A stretch of DNA of 64,000 nt from Alkalinema sp. FACHB-956 (GTDB lineage Bacteria; Cyanobacteriota; Cyanobacteriia; Leptolyngbyales; Leptolyngbyaceae), in contig NZ_JACJRC010000001.1 in the NCBI RefSeq assembly GCF_014697025.1, forward strand, positions 776,778 to 840,777. Reading direction: 5' to 3'. The translations under genes and the position numbers were made by a program. The number at the start of each line of letters is the position of its first letter. Position 1 is the stretch's first letter. The notes under the pieces were generated by a model. The model worked only from the letters and a program-made list of their open reading frames with translations. It was not told the DNA's origin and did no database searches. Below are positions 27,272 to 35,995 of the stretch, piece after piece.

Positions 27272-27435
27272 TTTGCCTGTCCCACGCGCAGCCTCGGAAA
27301 TGATACCCTGAAGGCATTCCGGCGGAAGTCTGACGGAGTACCTGCTCCAATGGCCAACTCAGGGGCAAATTGAGGGGCTGGCTGGTTAGGCAGTCCAAGA
27401 ATGAACGGTTCTTCAAGAAACTTTTCCACTGCGTC

Positions 27436-28113
27436 ATGAGTCCACAACCTATCGACCCTGGGCATTCGAATGTGTATCCTGTGCCGCCTATGAACTCCAC
27501 CGTCATTCCCATCACCGCTGCCCCCTCCTTTGCAGAACTGTCTCTGCCCCAGCCCCCGGATCCAGAACAGCTTGACAATATTAAGGCCCAGTTGGATCTC
27601 GTGCTCTTGGCCCTCGAAGCGATCGCTGGGATTGGCTCCGAAGCCATGCTGCAATCGGCGACCCAACTCGGCCTGGAATCTGTAGTGGCCGATCGGGTGG
27701 CTCTGTGGCGGCTGCGACAGGCCAGTCCCCTGCGCAAAGGCCAAGGTGGGCGCAAAAAGCTGGATGTCGAAGAAGCCCGTGCATTGGTTTTAATCAGTTG
27801 CCATCTCGCCAAACAACACCAAGAACTCATCCGCCGCGCCGTTGCTCTGTTAGAACAGTTGACTGAGCAAAATAAGCCCCCCCATCAGGCTTCTTTATTA
27901 GGCGACTACTTAGACACGTTCCAAAATACTTACCAGGAACGGATGGATGAGGGGGATGACGCCTCCCCAGAGATTCTGACGCACCTCGCCCTCAAGCTCC
28001 TGATTGATTTAATGTTTTACGGTGGCAACCAAGGGGCTCGCCGTCTGTGGTCGGCCTTGCTCGATCGCTCCCTGGTCCATCGTTCGACCCACCGTCCGAC
28101 TTCAGCTTCCTAA
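27436..28113 (+). CDS. DUF3038-family cyanobacterial protein
   Basis: 225 residues from the ATG at 27436; the frame opens at 27370 and a later Met at 27490 is also possible. Soluble and helical. The core is LDNIKAQLDLVLLALEAIAGIGSEAMLQSATQLGLES, then GRKKLDVEEARALVLISCHLAKQHQELIRRAV. The family is confined to cyanobacteria and is usually followed by a DUF4335 gene, exactly as here: the next ATG is 2 bp past this stop. Function unknown. The pair is likely co-translated and may form a complex. Confidence 0.85.
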   Translation: MSPQPIDPGHSNVYPVPPMNSTVIPITAAPSFAELSLPQPPDPEQLDNIKAQLDLVLLALEAIAGIGSEAMLQSATQLGLESVVADRVALWRLRQASPLRKGQGGRKKLDVEEARALVLISCHLAKQHQELIRRAVALLEQLTEQNKPPHQASLLGDYLDTFQNTYQERMDEGDDASPEILTHLALKLLIDLMFYGGNQGARRLWSALLDRSLVHRSTHRPTSAS

Positions 28114-28115
28114 CC

Positions 28116-29501
28116 ATGATGACCCAAGCCCCCCCTAACAGCACTGTTCTGCGCAAGTACACGCCGCCCACCTGTACGCTGGAAATTGCCGCGAAGACCT
28201 CGCCCCTGTCCCGGTGGATTGGCAATACCGCGTTGAAAAATGTGCGGTTTCAGTTGAGCTTCGATGATCCCCGCGTCAGTGAAGATCAGTGGGTCATTCT
28301 GCGGGGCGATCGGGTTCATCTGGAAGCCTTGGCCGATGTCGTAGCGACCTATGTACAGAATTTTCTGAACCAGTCCAGTGAGTTACTGCCCCAGGCGATC
28401 GGTTCCGGCGCAGGTCTGGTTGCCACGATCGAACCCCTCACTACGACCCTGGCTGCACCGACGAATTCCTACGGCATTGCCCTACAGCCTAAAGGACTCC
28501 TAGCCCATACGCTCAGCCTCGGGGTTTTGGCCAATGACCAATCTGGCCCGGAAATTCATCTCACCTCTACCCAATTGGCCGACTTAGCTACGGCCTTAGA
28601 TGAATATGCCGCTGATGTTACCGCGCTGCCCACCCTCAATCAACCGGCTTGGGTGCAGTCTCCAGCGGCTTGGGGCCGAGTGGCTGCGGTTGCGCTCGTC
28701 ACCGTGGGGCTGTCGGCCTCGCTGCTCAACGGGTTGAATCGATCGAACAATAATCCCCAGACCGCCAGCCAACCTGCTAGCAGTAGCGATCAGCGCCTCG
28801 CGCTGCAACCCCCACCCGCGTCTTCGCCTCTACTGTCTCCTCCAGGTGCTTTACCCCCTAATACAACCCTTAACCCCGGCTCCCCCCCTCCGCCAGTCAT
28901 CACCTCCACCGCTCCCCCCACGGGTGCAACGGGAACCCCTCCAGGGAACTCTCCTAGTAACGTAGGAAATGGCAATAACCCGGCACCGGGACAGGTTATC
29001 GTCAGCCAAAATCCACCGGCCTCTGCGAATGCCAGATTAGAGAATGTGCCTAATGCAGGTCAGGCCGCAAAACAGCCACCCCAGGTGAAAGAAGCGCCAG
29101 TCCCGTCGCTTGTGGATCAAATTGGTTCTAATAACGCCACGGCTAGTGGTGACGAGGCTGCTGCGACCAGTCAACCGTCTGTGTCTGCGGCGCGCAAGTC
29201 GGCTCCATCGGCTCCGGTGTTGGACACTTCCCAAGCGGAGGCTGTGGAAAAATATGTACAAAATCGCTGGAAGCCCCCCGAAGGATTATCCGAAGGCTTG
29301 GAATACGTTCTTGAGATCTATCCGTCGGGAGAACTGAAATCGGTGACCCCACGCAATGAAGCGGCTACAACCTATCGCGATCGCACAGGGTTGGTTGAAG
29401 GAGAACCGATTACCCCTGCATCGGCTGATGGGAAGAACAGTACTATTTTTCTGCGATTGGAGCCCAACGGCAAAGTTAGCGCGATCAAACAACAACCCTA
29501 A
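28116..29501 (+). CDS. DUF4335-family membrane-anchored protein
   Basis: 461 residues. The N-terminal domain (about 1-185) starts LRKYTPPTCTLEIAAKTSPLSRW. One transmembrane segment (about 190-212, WGRVAAVALVTVGLSASLL) is followed by a Pro/Ser/Asn-rich linker of about 150 residues and a C-terminal TonB-C-like module with AVEKYVQNRWKPPEGL and LEYVLEIYPSGELKSVTPRN. Single-span topology with the tail probably on the periplasmic side and the DUF4335 region cytoplasmic. Partner of the DUF3038 protein encoded just upstream. Function unknown. Confidence 0.85.
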   Translation: MMTQAPPNSTVLRKYTPPTCTLEIAAKTSPLSRWIGNTALKNVRFQLSFDDPRVSEDQWVILRGDRVHLEALADVVATYVQNFLNQSSELLPQAIGSGAGLVATIEPLTTTLAAPTNSYGIALQPKGLLAHTLSLGVLANDQSGPEIHLTSTQLADLATALDEYAADVTALPTLNQPAWVQSPAAWGRVAAVALVTVGLSASLLNGLNRSNNNPQTASQPASSSDQRLALQPPPASSPLLSPPGALPPNTTLNPGSPPPPVITSTAPPTGATGTPPGNSPSNVGNGNNPAPGQVIVSQNPPASANARLENVPNAGQAAKQPPQVKEAPVPSLVDQIGSNNATASGDEAAATSQPSVSAARKSAPSAPVLDTSQAEAVEKYVQNRWKPPEGLSEGLEYVLEIYPSGELKSVTPRNEAATTYRDRTGLVEGEPITPASADGKNSTIFLRLEPNGKVSAIKQQP

Positions 29502-29530
29502 TCCTAACAATTCTGATCCAGTCATCAGGA

Positions 29531-29566
29531 TTTGCGGAACAAGCAACCTTTGCGGAACAAGCAACC
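29531..29566 (+). repeat. 18-bp perfect tandem duplication
   Basis: TTTGCGGAACAAGCAACC occurs twice without a base between, at 29531-29548 and 29549-29566, ending immediately before the ATG at 29567. It takes the place where a Shine-Dalgarno would be expected. Confidence 0.93.
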
Positions 29567-30058
29567 ATGGTGGACTTTGCTGCCAGCCAATGTTTTACGG
29601 TGCAAGGGACGATCGTGCCAGGTTATCAAGTGGCGTCTGGACGTTCTCCTACCAGTCCCTATCCCGCTGGAACCCTCCAGTTACAACTGCCGTTTTTTCA
29701 AGCACGGGGGTTGGACTTATCCAATTGCTTTCTGGGGACGTTAAATGTGTCGATCGCGCCCCATACCTTTGAAATTCTGCAACCTATTTATACGTTTCCC
29801 AATGTGCAATGGGTTGAAGGTTTTGCCAGCGAAACCTTCTCCTTCTGCCATTGTGGGATTATGGCTGGAGACATGACTTATCTTGGCTGGGTTTACTATC
29901 CCCATCCCGAAACGAAGCTCGATCACTTTCAGGATGCTTCTATTTTGGAGGTTGTGGCTCCATTGATCCCCGATTTGAGCTATGGCGATCGGGTGCAGCT
30001 CAGTCTTGATCCCCAAGCAATTGCGCTTAGGTGTCCCAAGCTAGCTGACGATGGTTGA
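29567..30058 (+). CDS. DUF120/CTP-dependent riboflavin-kinase-like protein
   Basis: 163 residues. The signature elements match the archaeal DUF120 (CTP-dependent riboflavin kinase) fold in order: an initial GTIVPG strand, the GTLNVSI motif (about 62), and the C-terminal ILEVVAPLIPDLSYGDRVQLSLD, corresponding to the EIIAP...LKDGD element of the archaeal enzyme. The middle is divergent (extra Cys in SFCHCGIM). The fold call is mine from motif order and spacing; kinase activity is not implied. About 65 bp after DUF4335, same strand. No neighbouring riboflavin gene. The Shine-Dalgarno is absent because an 18-bp duplication abuts the ATG. Confidence 0.6.
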   Translation: MVDFAASQCFTVQGTIVPGYQVASGRSPTSPYPAGTLQLQLPFFQARGLDLSNCFLGTLNVSIAPHTFEILQPIYTFPNVQWVEGFASETFSFCHCGIMAGDMTYLGWVYYPHPETKLDHFQDASILEVVAPLIPDLSYGDRVQLSLDPQAIALRCPKLADDG

Positions 30059-30141
30059 CTGAACGGTTGACTGAATGGAATCGCAGCGGACTCTAATGAA
30101 AGTTGACTTGAAAATTAGCTGACTTGAACTTGAATATGCTG

Positions 30142-30171
30142 GGTTGACTGCGTATTGGTTGACTGCGTATT
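30142..30171 (+). repeat. 15-bp tandem duplication
   Basis: GGTTGACTGCGTATT occurs at 30142-30156 and 30157-30171. The wider spacer 30050-30200 is built from related GGTTGACTG and GACTTGAA words, as if by successive slippage. Confidence 0.8.
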
Positions 30172-30219
30172 GGCTGATGGTGCAGTGAATGACGGTGTAT
30201 TGGATGATGATGCAGTTAA

Positions 30220-31854
30220 CTACTGCGCGCCTAACCCAGGATTACGGTTTTGATCCAGGCTGCTTTGCTTGATAGCAACTTGTCTAACCGCCTGTTTTGT
30301 GCCAGTAGTTGGTTTGCCTTTTGGGGCGGTGTTGGTTGGATTCTTTTCTACAGAGCTTTTGGGAGCCGCCGCAGAATCCGATCGGGTTAAGGGTGTGATG
30401 GAAACATCGATCGCGTAGGATCCCGAACCTGTAATTTGCAGCTCGTATTCATCATCTAGGGGTAACTGGCCTGTCCAACTCCGCGTTTGCTGGGAGGCTC
30501 CATCGATCGGCTCTTGGTTCGACTTCAGCAAATTCATCACCACGCCAGATCCATCCAAAATGACACTCATGATCTGTCCCTTGGCCGCTCTTAGGCGGTA
30601 GGTTTGGGTCGGCTTATCCTGGAGGGTGCCTTGAACCAACGCCGAAATCTCACCCGGTTTAAACAAAATGGTTTGGGTTCCATTGGCATTCAGCGCCAGA
30701 TCGGCAGAAACGGTGGAAGCAACGGCATTATCGGATTGGAGGGTATGGGTGGTTCCGCTGGGGATCGGTAGCCGAAAAATCCAAGTGCCGACGCCCAAAA
30801 CTACTACCAGACTGGCCAAAATCGCCGACATTGAAGAAATTTGCGGCATCGCTAGCGGCACTTGCACCGTTGGGCGGCGTGATTTCGGGGTTGCTTGTGC
30901 GGCTGGCGCGGTTCTTGGGTTCGTGGATGTTGCTGGGGAGGTAGGGTGAGGATTCATGGCTGTAGGCGGAACCACCATTTGAGTCATGGGGAGTCCCGCT
31001 AACATCGGCTGTAGCGCCACCCAAACTTCCTGCGCCGATTGATAGCGATCGCCGGGATGCAAGGACAACATTTTGAGCAAAACCTGGGCCAAGCGATCGC
31101 TGATTTGCGTGTAGGGCTGCCAACACCAGGTCAAGCTATGGCTATCTAACAAATCTTGGGGTTCCCGACCCGTTAACAAAACTAAACAAGTGGCAGCTAG
31201 AGCATAGAGATCACTGTGGGGATGCACGCTACCCGTTTGGAGTTGTTCTGGGGGTGCGTAGCCAATTTTACCAACCCGCGTCATAGAAGAAACAAGGGCC
31301 AAACCACTGGTGGCCTCCTTGACTGCACCAAAGTCAATCAGTACGGGTGTTCCTTGCAAAGAGGCAGGATCGGTAGTGGATGACTGAGGTTGAAGAATAA
31401 TATTGTCAGGAGAAATATCGCGGTGAATAATCCGACGATCGTGGAGATAGCTTAAAACTGGTAAGAGTTTGCCCAGCATCAGCAAGACTTCTGACTCTGA
31501 TAAAGCGCTCCCTTGGGCCTTCCGTTGATTTAACCAAGTTCGGTAGGTTTTGCCCTCTACAAGGCTTTGGACGAGCCACAGGCGATCGTCACTTTCAAAC
31601 GCTGCCTGAAATTGAGGAATTTGGGGGTGCTGGATTTGATGGAGCGTGCTGGCTTCGCGCTGAAACAGGGTCCTAGCCTTTTTCAGTAGTGCCTCATCGG
31701 CATAGGGCACAATAAATTCCTTCAAAACGCACCCTTCTCCAAACCGTTCTTGATCCAGAGCAAGATAGGTTCGACCAAATCCGCCCTGACCTAAGACTTG
31801 TTGGATGAGATAGCGTTGCCTAATGAGCGTACCAATGGGAATAAAATCAGCCAT
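30220..31854 (-). CDS. Ser/Thr protein kinase, membrane anchored, with C-terminal PPC-like domain
   Basis: 544 residues from the ATG at 31854. The kinase domain (about 10-280) is intact: glycine loop LGQGGFGRTYLA, Lys in CVLKEF, catalytic HRDISPDNIIL, and DFGAVKEA. HRDISPDN is the usual form in cyanobacterial kinases. A Pro/Thr-rich linker follows, a transmembrane segment is at about 340-362 (ISSMSAILASLVVVLGVGTWIF), and the outer part (about 395-500) resembles a pre-peptidase/PPC beta-sandwich with YRLRAAKGQIMSVILDG. The layout suggests an envelope sensor kinase. Single gene. Confidence 0.9.
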   Translation of the reverse strand: MADFIPIGTLIRQRYLIQQVLGQGGFGRTYLALDQERFGEGCVLKEFIVPYADEALLKKARTLFQREASTLHQIQHPQIPQFQAAFESDDRLWLVQSLVEGKTYRTWLNQRKAQGSALSESEVLLMLGKLLPVLSYLHDRRIIHRDISPDNIILQPQSSTTDPASLQGTPVLIDFGAVKEATSGLALVSSMTRVGKIGYAPPEQLQTGSVHPHSDLYALAATCLVLLTGREPQDLLDSHSLTWCWQPYTQISDRLAQVLLKMLSLHPGDRYQSAQEVWVALQPMLAGLPMTQMVVPPTAMNPHPTSPATSTNPRTAPAAQATPKSRRPTVQVPLAMPQISSMSAILASLVVVLGVGTWIFRLPIPSGTTHTLQSDNAVASTVSADLALNANGTQTILFKPGEISALVQGTLQDKPTQTYRLRAAKGQIMSVILDGSGVVMNLLKSNQEPIDGASQQTRSWTGQLPLDDEYELQITGSGSYAIDVSITPLTRSDSAAAPKSSVEKNPTNTAPKGKPTTGTKQAVRQVAIKQSSLDQNRNPGLGAQ

Positions 31855-32542
31855 GATCAAGCACCGGGGATTCAACAGTTGGATCAGGGCGATGTTTCCG
31901 TAGTAGATGCAATCCCTGATGTATCATTAGTAACCCACCTACCCGGCGACCTTCTACGGGGTTTCACCCCCCACGGCAATCACTCCTAATGGTTGGCATC
32001 TCGGATGACACCATAGATTTTTTCTAAACTCGTCCGTGGTCTTACCTGCTGGTGTCAATGGTGAGTCTCCGGAGTCACTGGGTTAGATCCTGGTATCCAC
32101 TGGTGCTAAGGGGATGCAACACAGACGGTTTAAATTCCCCATGGCCTGTCTCGTGGATGGTGCGTAGAGCTCTATTGTGTAGAGATGTGTAGAAATCTGT
32201 GGTGCGAAGATTGTCTTAAGAGGGTCTAGGTAATGGCTGGATCGATTGGCAAACTGGGCGAAAAACAAAGCAGTCGGCTGGGTTTAATGTAAGGGGGATG
32301 ACATCTATAGAGTTTTATCAATCACGTTTGATGAAGCCTGTCCCTTGACGGCCTAGGTAAGTTAAGCGACACTGACAGTTAGTCGAGGCGTTACTCAACA
32401 GAATTGATACGTTAGGTAACGTTTGCCGATGATTTGATGCAATCGCTCAAGATTGGTAAATTAAAGGTCTTATATGAACCTAACCAATCCCAAGTTGCAT
32501 CAGTTCGGTTAGATCCCTTGCAAAATCTGGTGAGCGAGCAGG
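31855..32542. other. Spacer before the DUF2997-Ycf35-ferredoxin genes
   Basis: About 690 bp with no credible gene. A GC-rich hairpin, CGGGG...CCCCC with loop TTTCA, lies near 31958-31974 in a stretch read ACCTTCTACGGGGTTTCACC. A TAATGATACATCA-type AT-rich block on the minus strand (about 31920) may hold the kinase promoter, and 32280-32440 is the likely promoter region for the plus-strand genes. I could not match the folded part to a known RNA. Confidence 0.35.
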
Positions 32543-32752
32543 ATGGAAACGCTGGAATTTATCATCTATCCAGATGGTCGAGTTCAAGAGAAAGTGACAG
32601 GCATTTTGGGGGCTTCCTGCGCAGAGGTAACAGCTGCGATCGAAGAGCAACTAGGTGTTGTGCTTCGACAGGAAACTACGGCTGAATTTTTTGCCCAGCC
32701 TGTTCAGAATAGTCAAACAGCAACCACCCAAGCCACGTTCAGCGATTGGTAA
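32543..32752 (+). CDS. DUF2997-domain small protein
   Basis: 69 residues. The pattern METLEFIIYPDGRVQEKVTGILGASC...IEEQLG is that of DUF2997, a short beta-rich family found directly before the Ycf35 gene in cyanobacteria, as here. It has a conserved Cys (about 26). Function unknown; the gene neighbourhood points to a role with the ferredoxin and Ycf35 proteins in redox or photosynthetic processes. 103 bp before the next gene. Confidence 0.88.
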   Translation: METLEFIIYPDGRVQEKVTGILGASCAEVTAAIEEQLGVVLRQETTAEFFAQPVQNSQTATTQATFSDW

Positions 32753-32855
32753 GCTGACCATCTTTAGGATTGGCCGGTGATTGGTCAATGCTTTCAAGAT
32801 TTGGTCATCGGTTTCTGTCTATGCAACCATTGTTTTAATTTAACCGTAAACTGCC

Positions 32856-33242
32856 ATGTCTCACTTTAGCCAAATCAAGACTCAAATCCGTAACCTAGAT
32901 TCTCTTAAATCTGCATTGAGCGACCTTGGAATGGACTGGAAAGCAGGCCCTTCGGAAGTGCGGGGTTACCAAGGATCAACCCACAATGCGGAAGTAGTGA
33001 TCGAGCAGCAGAATGGTTATGACATCGGATTTGCTTGGAATGGCCAAGAGTACTCGCTGGTGACGGATCTGCAATTTTGGCAGCAGAACGGTTCTGTAGA
33101 TCGCTTTATTAAGCAAGTGACTCAGCGCTATGCGTATCACACCATTGTGAATGAGAGCAGCCGCAAAGGGTTTCAAGTTGCTGAACAGCAGCGCAACGAA
33201 GATGGTTCCATTCGCTTGGTGCTTCAGCGTTGGGGCGCTTGA
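32856..33242 (+). CDS. ycf35: Ycf35/DUF1257-family protein
   Basis: 128 residues. Begins MSHFSQIKTQIRNLDSLKSALSDLG, the family start, and continues with HNAEVVIEQQNGYDIGFAWNGQEYSLVTDLQFW and FIKQVTQRYAYHTIV. Conserved in cyanobacteria and red-lineage plastid genomes (Ycf35). Soluble. The function has not been settled; its constant company with a ferredoxin suggests an electron-transfer or cofactor-related task. Confidence 0.93.
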   Translation: MSHFSQIKTQIRNLDSLKSALSDLGMDWKAGPSEVRGYQGSTHNAEVVIEQQNGYDIGFAWNGQEYSLVTDLQFWQQNGSVDRFIKQVTQRYAYHTIVNESSRKGFQVAEQQRNEDGSIRLVLQRWGA

Positions 33243-33307
33243 ACTTGGGGGTGCTCAAACTGATGCTTAAACTATAGCGTCGGATCTTCATCCTACGGAG
33301 TCACACC

Positions 33308-33796
33308 ATGACCGATTCCCCTCAACCGCTCTCGGGTACTGAAACGAGCTTTCCCGAAACTGGCGTTGTTCCGGAAGACCTGCGTTCGGGTCTAGAACCG
33401 GAACTAGGTGGTGGTTTACGCGAAAGCGATGGCTGCTCTGGCCTAGAGCCTGAGTTGGGGGGGGTGTTTCGACAGAAAGGGGTGTATGTGGATGAAACCA
33501 CCTGCATTGGCTGTCGATATTGCGCCCATGTGGCCCGTAATACGTTTTATATTGAGCCTGACTATGGGCGTTCAAGGGTGATTCGTCAGGATGGTGATTC
33601 TGAGGATCTGATTCAAGAGGCGATTGATACTTGCCCGGTGGACTGCATCCATTGGGTGAACTATACGGAACTTCAGCAACTTGAAGAAGAGCGAAAATAT
33701 CAGGTCTTACAACCTGTAGGGTTTCCAATGGATCGGGCTACGATGACCGCGCAACAACGTCGCCGGAAGCCGCCCCGCAAGCGTAGGCCGTCCTGA
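33308..33796 (+). CDS. 4Fe-4S ferredoxin of the Ycf35 cluster
   Basis: 162 residues. The N-terminal 55 residues are low-complexity Ser/Glu/Gly-rich with a twice-repeated GLEPELGG block. The ferredoxin domain (about 57-115) holds CIGCRYC and, after FYIEPDYGRSRVIRQDGDS, a CPVDCIHWV. The first motif lacks the usual fourth Cys (CIGCRYCAHVA), so one cluster of 4Fe-4S is most likely, ligated by C-x2-C-x2-C plus C of CPVDC. The tail is basic (RRRKPPRKRRPS). Co-directional with DUF2997 and ycf35, spacing 65 bp. Confidence 0.9.
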   Translation: MTDSPQPLSGTETSFPETGVVPEDLRSGLEPELGGGLRESDGCSGLEPELGGVFRQKGVYVDETTCIGCRYCAHVARNTFYIEPDYGRSRVIRQDGDSEDLIQEAIDTCPVDCIHWVNYTELQQLEEERKYQVLQPVGFPMDRATMTAQQRRRKPPRKRRPS

Positions 33797-33887
33797 CGAT
33801 ATAAGCTGGCAAAATTTAATCCCTAGGCAGGTATAAGAGATGTACTTGGCTAGGGATTGAATTAAGAAAAGAGCTGTCCTCTACTGG

Positions 33888-34508
33888 TTAATATTCAATC
33901 GATGAATCTTCAACCGTGCTAGAAGAAGGTTCTTCTAGCGGGACTGTGCTAGGCTCTTGCTCGTCTTGATGGGTTGCAGAGGCAACGACGCAAGGTAAAT
34001 GAGCTCCCTTCAGCCCGCGCCGCAAGCGTTCTGGAGATTGTTCAAACAACACAAAGAGGGGGTAAATTTTTTCTGCCCCATCATTCAAAATGTGTTGGTA
34101 TTTCAGAGGCATTAACCATTCGTACTCTTTACTCAGTAGGACTTGGGTCTGCCGCCACCGTCCTAGGAGTTCAGAGAAATCTTCCTCTGGACGATGAATG
34201 AAGATAAAAATTTCGCGTCCCGTTTTCACTTTCCATTCCGGGTCACACATAAGTAACGCGATCTCGCAGGGGACGGGTGCTGCTTCCGCTTTCGTGATGT
34301 TGCCGTGTCCACTCGGGGATGGGTGGGTATGGCGAAGCTTCGCGATCGGCAGAGGAATGGTAATTAAACTATCCTCTGGCCGTCGCATACTGGGTATCAA
34401 TTCCAGATAGGGACGATAAAGCCGCAAAAGCGCGATCGCCTCACGAGTTTGACTATAAGTAGCCAACAGTTCTTCGTAGTCTGCTTGCTGAATAGTCATC
34501 AATGCCAA
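33888..34508 (-). CDS. Hypothetical protein (206 aa)
   Basis: Not a family I know. Helical N-terminus (DYEELLATYSQTREAIALLRLYRPYLELIPSMRRPEDSL), a mixed centre with IALLMCDPEWKVKTGREIFIFIHRPEEDFSELLGRWRQ, and an acidic Ser/Glu-rich C-terminal tail. No signal or membrane segment. About 50 bp upstream of pilC on the same strand, but no pilus-type motif is present, so a link with pilus function is only positional. Confidence 0.65.
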   Translation of the reverse strand: MALMTIQQADYEELLATYSQTREAIALLRLYRPYLELIPSMRRPEDSLITIPLPIAKLRHTHPSPSGHGNITKAEAAPVPCEIALLMCDPEWKVKTGREIFIFIHRPEEDFSELLGRWRQTQVLLSKEYEWLMPLKYQHILNDGAEKIYPLFVLFEQSPERLRRGLKGAHLPCVVASATHQDEQEPSTVPLEEPSSSTVEDSSIEY

Positions 34509-34558
34509 TCCTGATAAATTCTCACCCTCTGGACAATCCCAAGAACCGTTGGGTCTAT

Positions 34559-35782
34559 CTAGCCCAGCGTTTCAAAGACTTTGAACATGGGGAGATACAT
34601 TGCTAATAGAATTGAAGCCACCATGCCCCCAAGCAACAGGATCATGATGGGTTCCATGATACTGGTGAGAGCTTTTACAGCCTGTTCTACCTCATCCTCA
34701 TAGAAATCCGCCACCTTCATTAACATGGCATCAATTTCCCCCGTTTCCTCGCCAATGCTGATCATCTGAATGGCCATTACGGGAAACACCTGCTCTTTTT
34801 GGAGAGCGATGCTGATCATGCCTCCAGTTTGAATTTCACGACGGGCTTCGTCTACTGCATTGGCAATGACTTGATTACCAGCCGTGTCGCGCACAATTTC
34901 TAAGCAAGTCAGAATGGGAACCCCCGATCGGGTCAATGCACCAAAGGTTCGACAAAACCGGGCAGTGGCCGTTTTTTGGATCAAATCCCCAAACAAAGGC
35001 ATTTTGAGGAAAAAACGATCCATGGTTTCCCGTCCAACGCGGGTGCTGTAGTACTGCTTGTAAGCAAACCCGACCAGGGGGACTAAAACGACCAAAATCA
35101 GCACATTAGGACTTCTCAAAAATTGGCTAATGTTGAGCATCATTTGGGTAAAGGCGGGTAGCTCAGTGCCTAATTCTTGGAAGATGCCCGCGAAAATGGG
35201 AATCAGGAAAATGGTCATGCCTAAGAAAATCAAGGTTGCCAAGATACCCACCACAACAGGGTAGGCCATGGCAGACTTAATTTGGTTTTGCAACCGTGCC
35301 ACATCTTCCAACAGTTTGGCTAGTCGGTTCAGAACTTCATCGAGAACCCCACCCACTTCTCCAGCTTGAATCATGCTGACGTAGAGCCCGTCAAAACAGT
35401 CTGGGTGCTTACGCATGGCATCGGACAAGCTAGTTCCCTGCTGAATTTCGGAACTGATGTCCATCAGAGCTGTTTTCATTTTTGGGTTTGTACACTGCTC
35501 TGCGAGGACGCCCAATCCCCGTACCAATGCCACTCCCGCATTCACCAAAGCTGCAAACTGACGCGAAAAGAGTGCTTTGTCCTTAACGGTGACCTTGGCC
35601 ATGGATGTCTGAAGTTTCTTCAGATCCAAGGCGGATCCCAAACTTTCACTCTCTTTCAACTCTTGAACAAAGAGTCCTTGATCCCGGAGGGCAGAACGAG
35701 CATCTCCGAGGGATTGAGCAACGATTTTCTCTTTTTTCGCGTTTCCTTTGGCATCACGAACGCGGGCAACGTAGGTAGGCAT
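34559..35782 (-). CDS. pilC: Type IV pilus inner-membrane platform protein PilC
   Basis: 407 residues, full length for GspF/PilC. Two T2SSF domains (about 70-195 and 275-395): FSRQFAALVNAGVALVRGLGVL and FCRTFGALTRSGVPILTCLEIV. Three membrane segments, at about 175-200, 225-245 and 380-400. It sits in the inner membrane and couples the PilB/PilT ATPases to pilin insertion and removal. Last gene of the minus-strand set pilB-pilT-pilC, 213 bp after pilT. Confidence 0.95.
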   Translation of the reverse strand: MPTYVARVRDAKGNAKKEKIVAQSLGDARSALRDQGLFVQELKESESLGSALDLKKLQTSMAKVTVKDKALFSRQFAALVNAGVALVRGLGVLAEQCTNPKMKTALMDISSEIQQGTSLSDAMRKHPDCFDGLYVSMIQAGEVGGVLDEVLNRLAKLLEDVARLQNQIKSAMAYPVVVGILATLIFLGMTIFLIPIFAGIFQELGTELPAFTQMMLNISQFLRSPNVLILVVLVPLVGFAYKQYYSTRVGRETMDRFFLKMPLFGDLIQKTATARFCRTFGALTRSGVPILTCLEIVRDTAGNQVIANAVDEARREIQTGGMISIALQKEQVFPVMAIQMISIGEETGEIDAMLMKVADFYEDEVEQAVKALTSIMEPIMILLLGGMVASILLAMYLPMFKVFETLG

Positions 35783-35995
35783 GGCTCAAAAATCAGACCC
35801 AAGGTAGTGTGGTTAAGACAATGGACGGTGAAGCCCCAAAGTTAGGGGGTAGCCGCTTTAGAGTGAGCTCCTAAAACTTGCATCAATCATAGTCGAGTTT
35901 TTGAGAGGTGCAACTGTCCTAGAGAGGCTAGGGAAGCGGAGAGATCTGCGCTCTTAACGACTCAACCGATCTCTCCTGCTTACCCAAGCTAGGGT

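Noticed and set aside
31905..31995. Folded segment near the kinase start considered as a riboswitch
   Set aside because: The hairpin is small, does not fit known cobalamin, THF or glutamine riboswitch consensus, and no terminator or RBS-sequestering stem was found.
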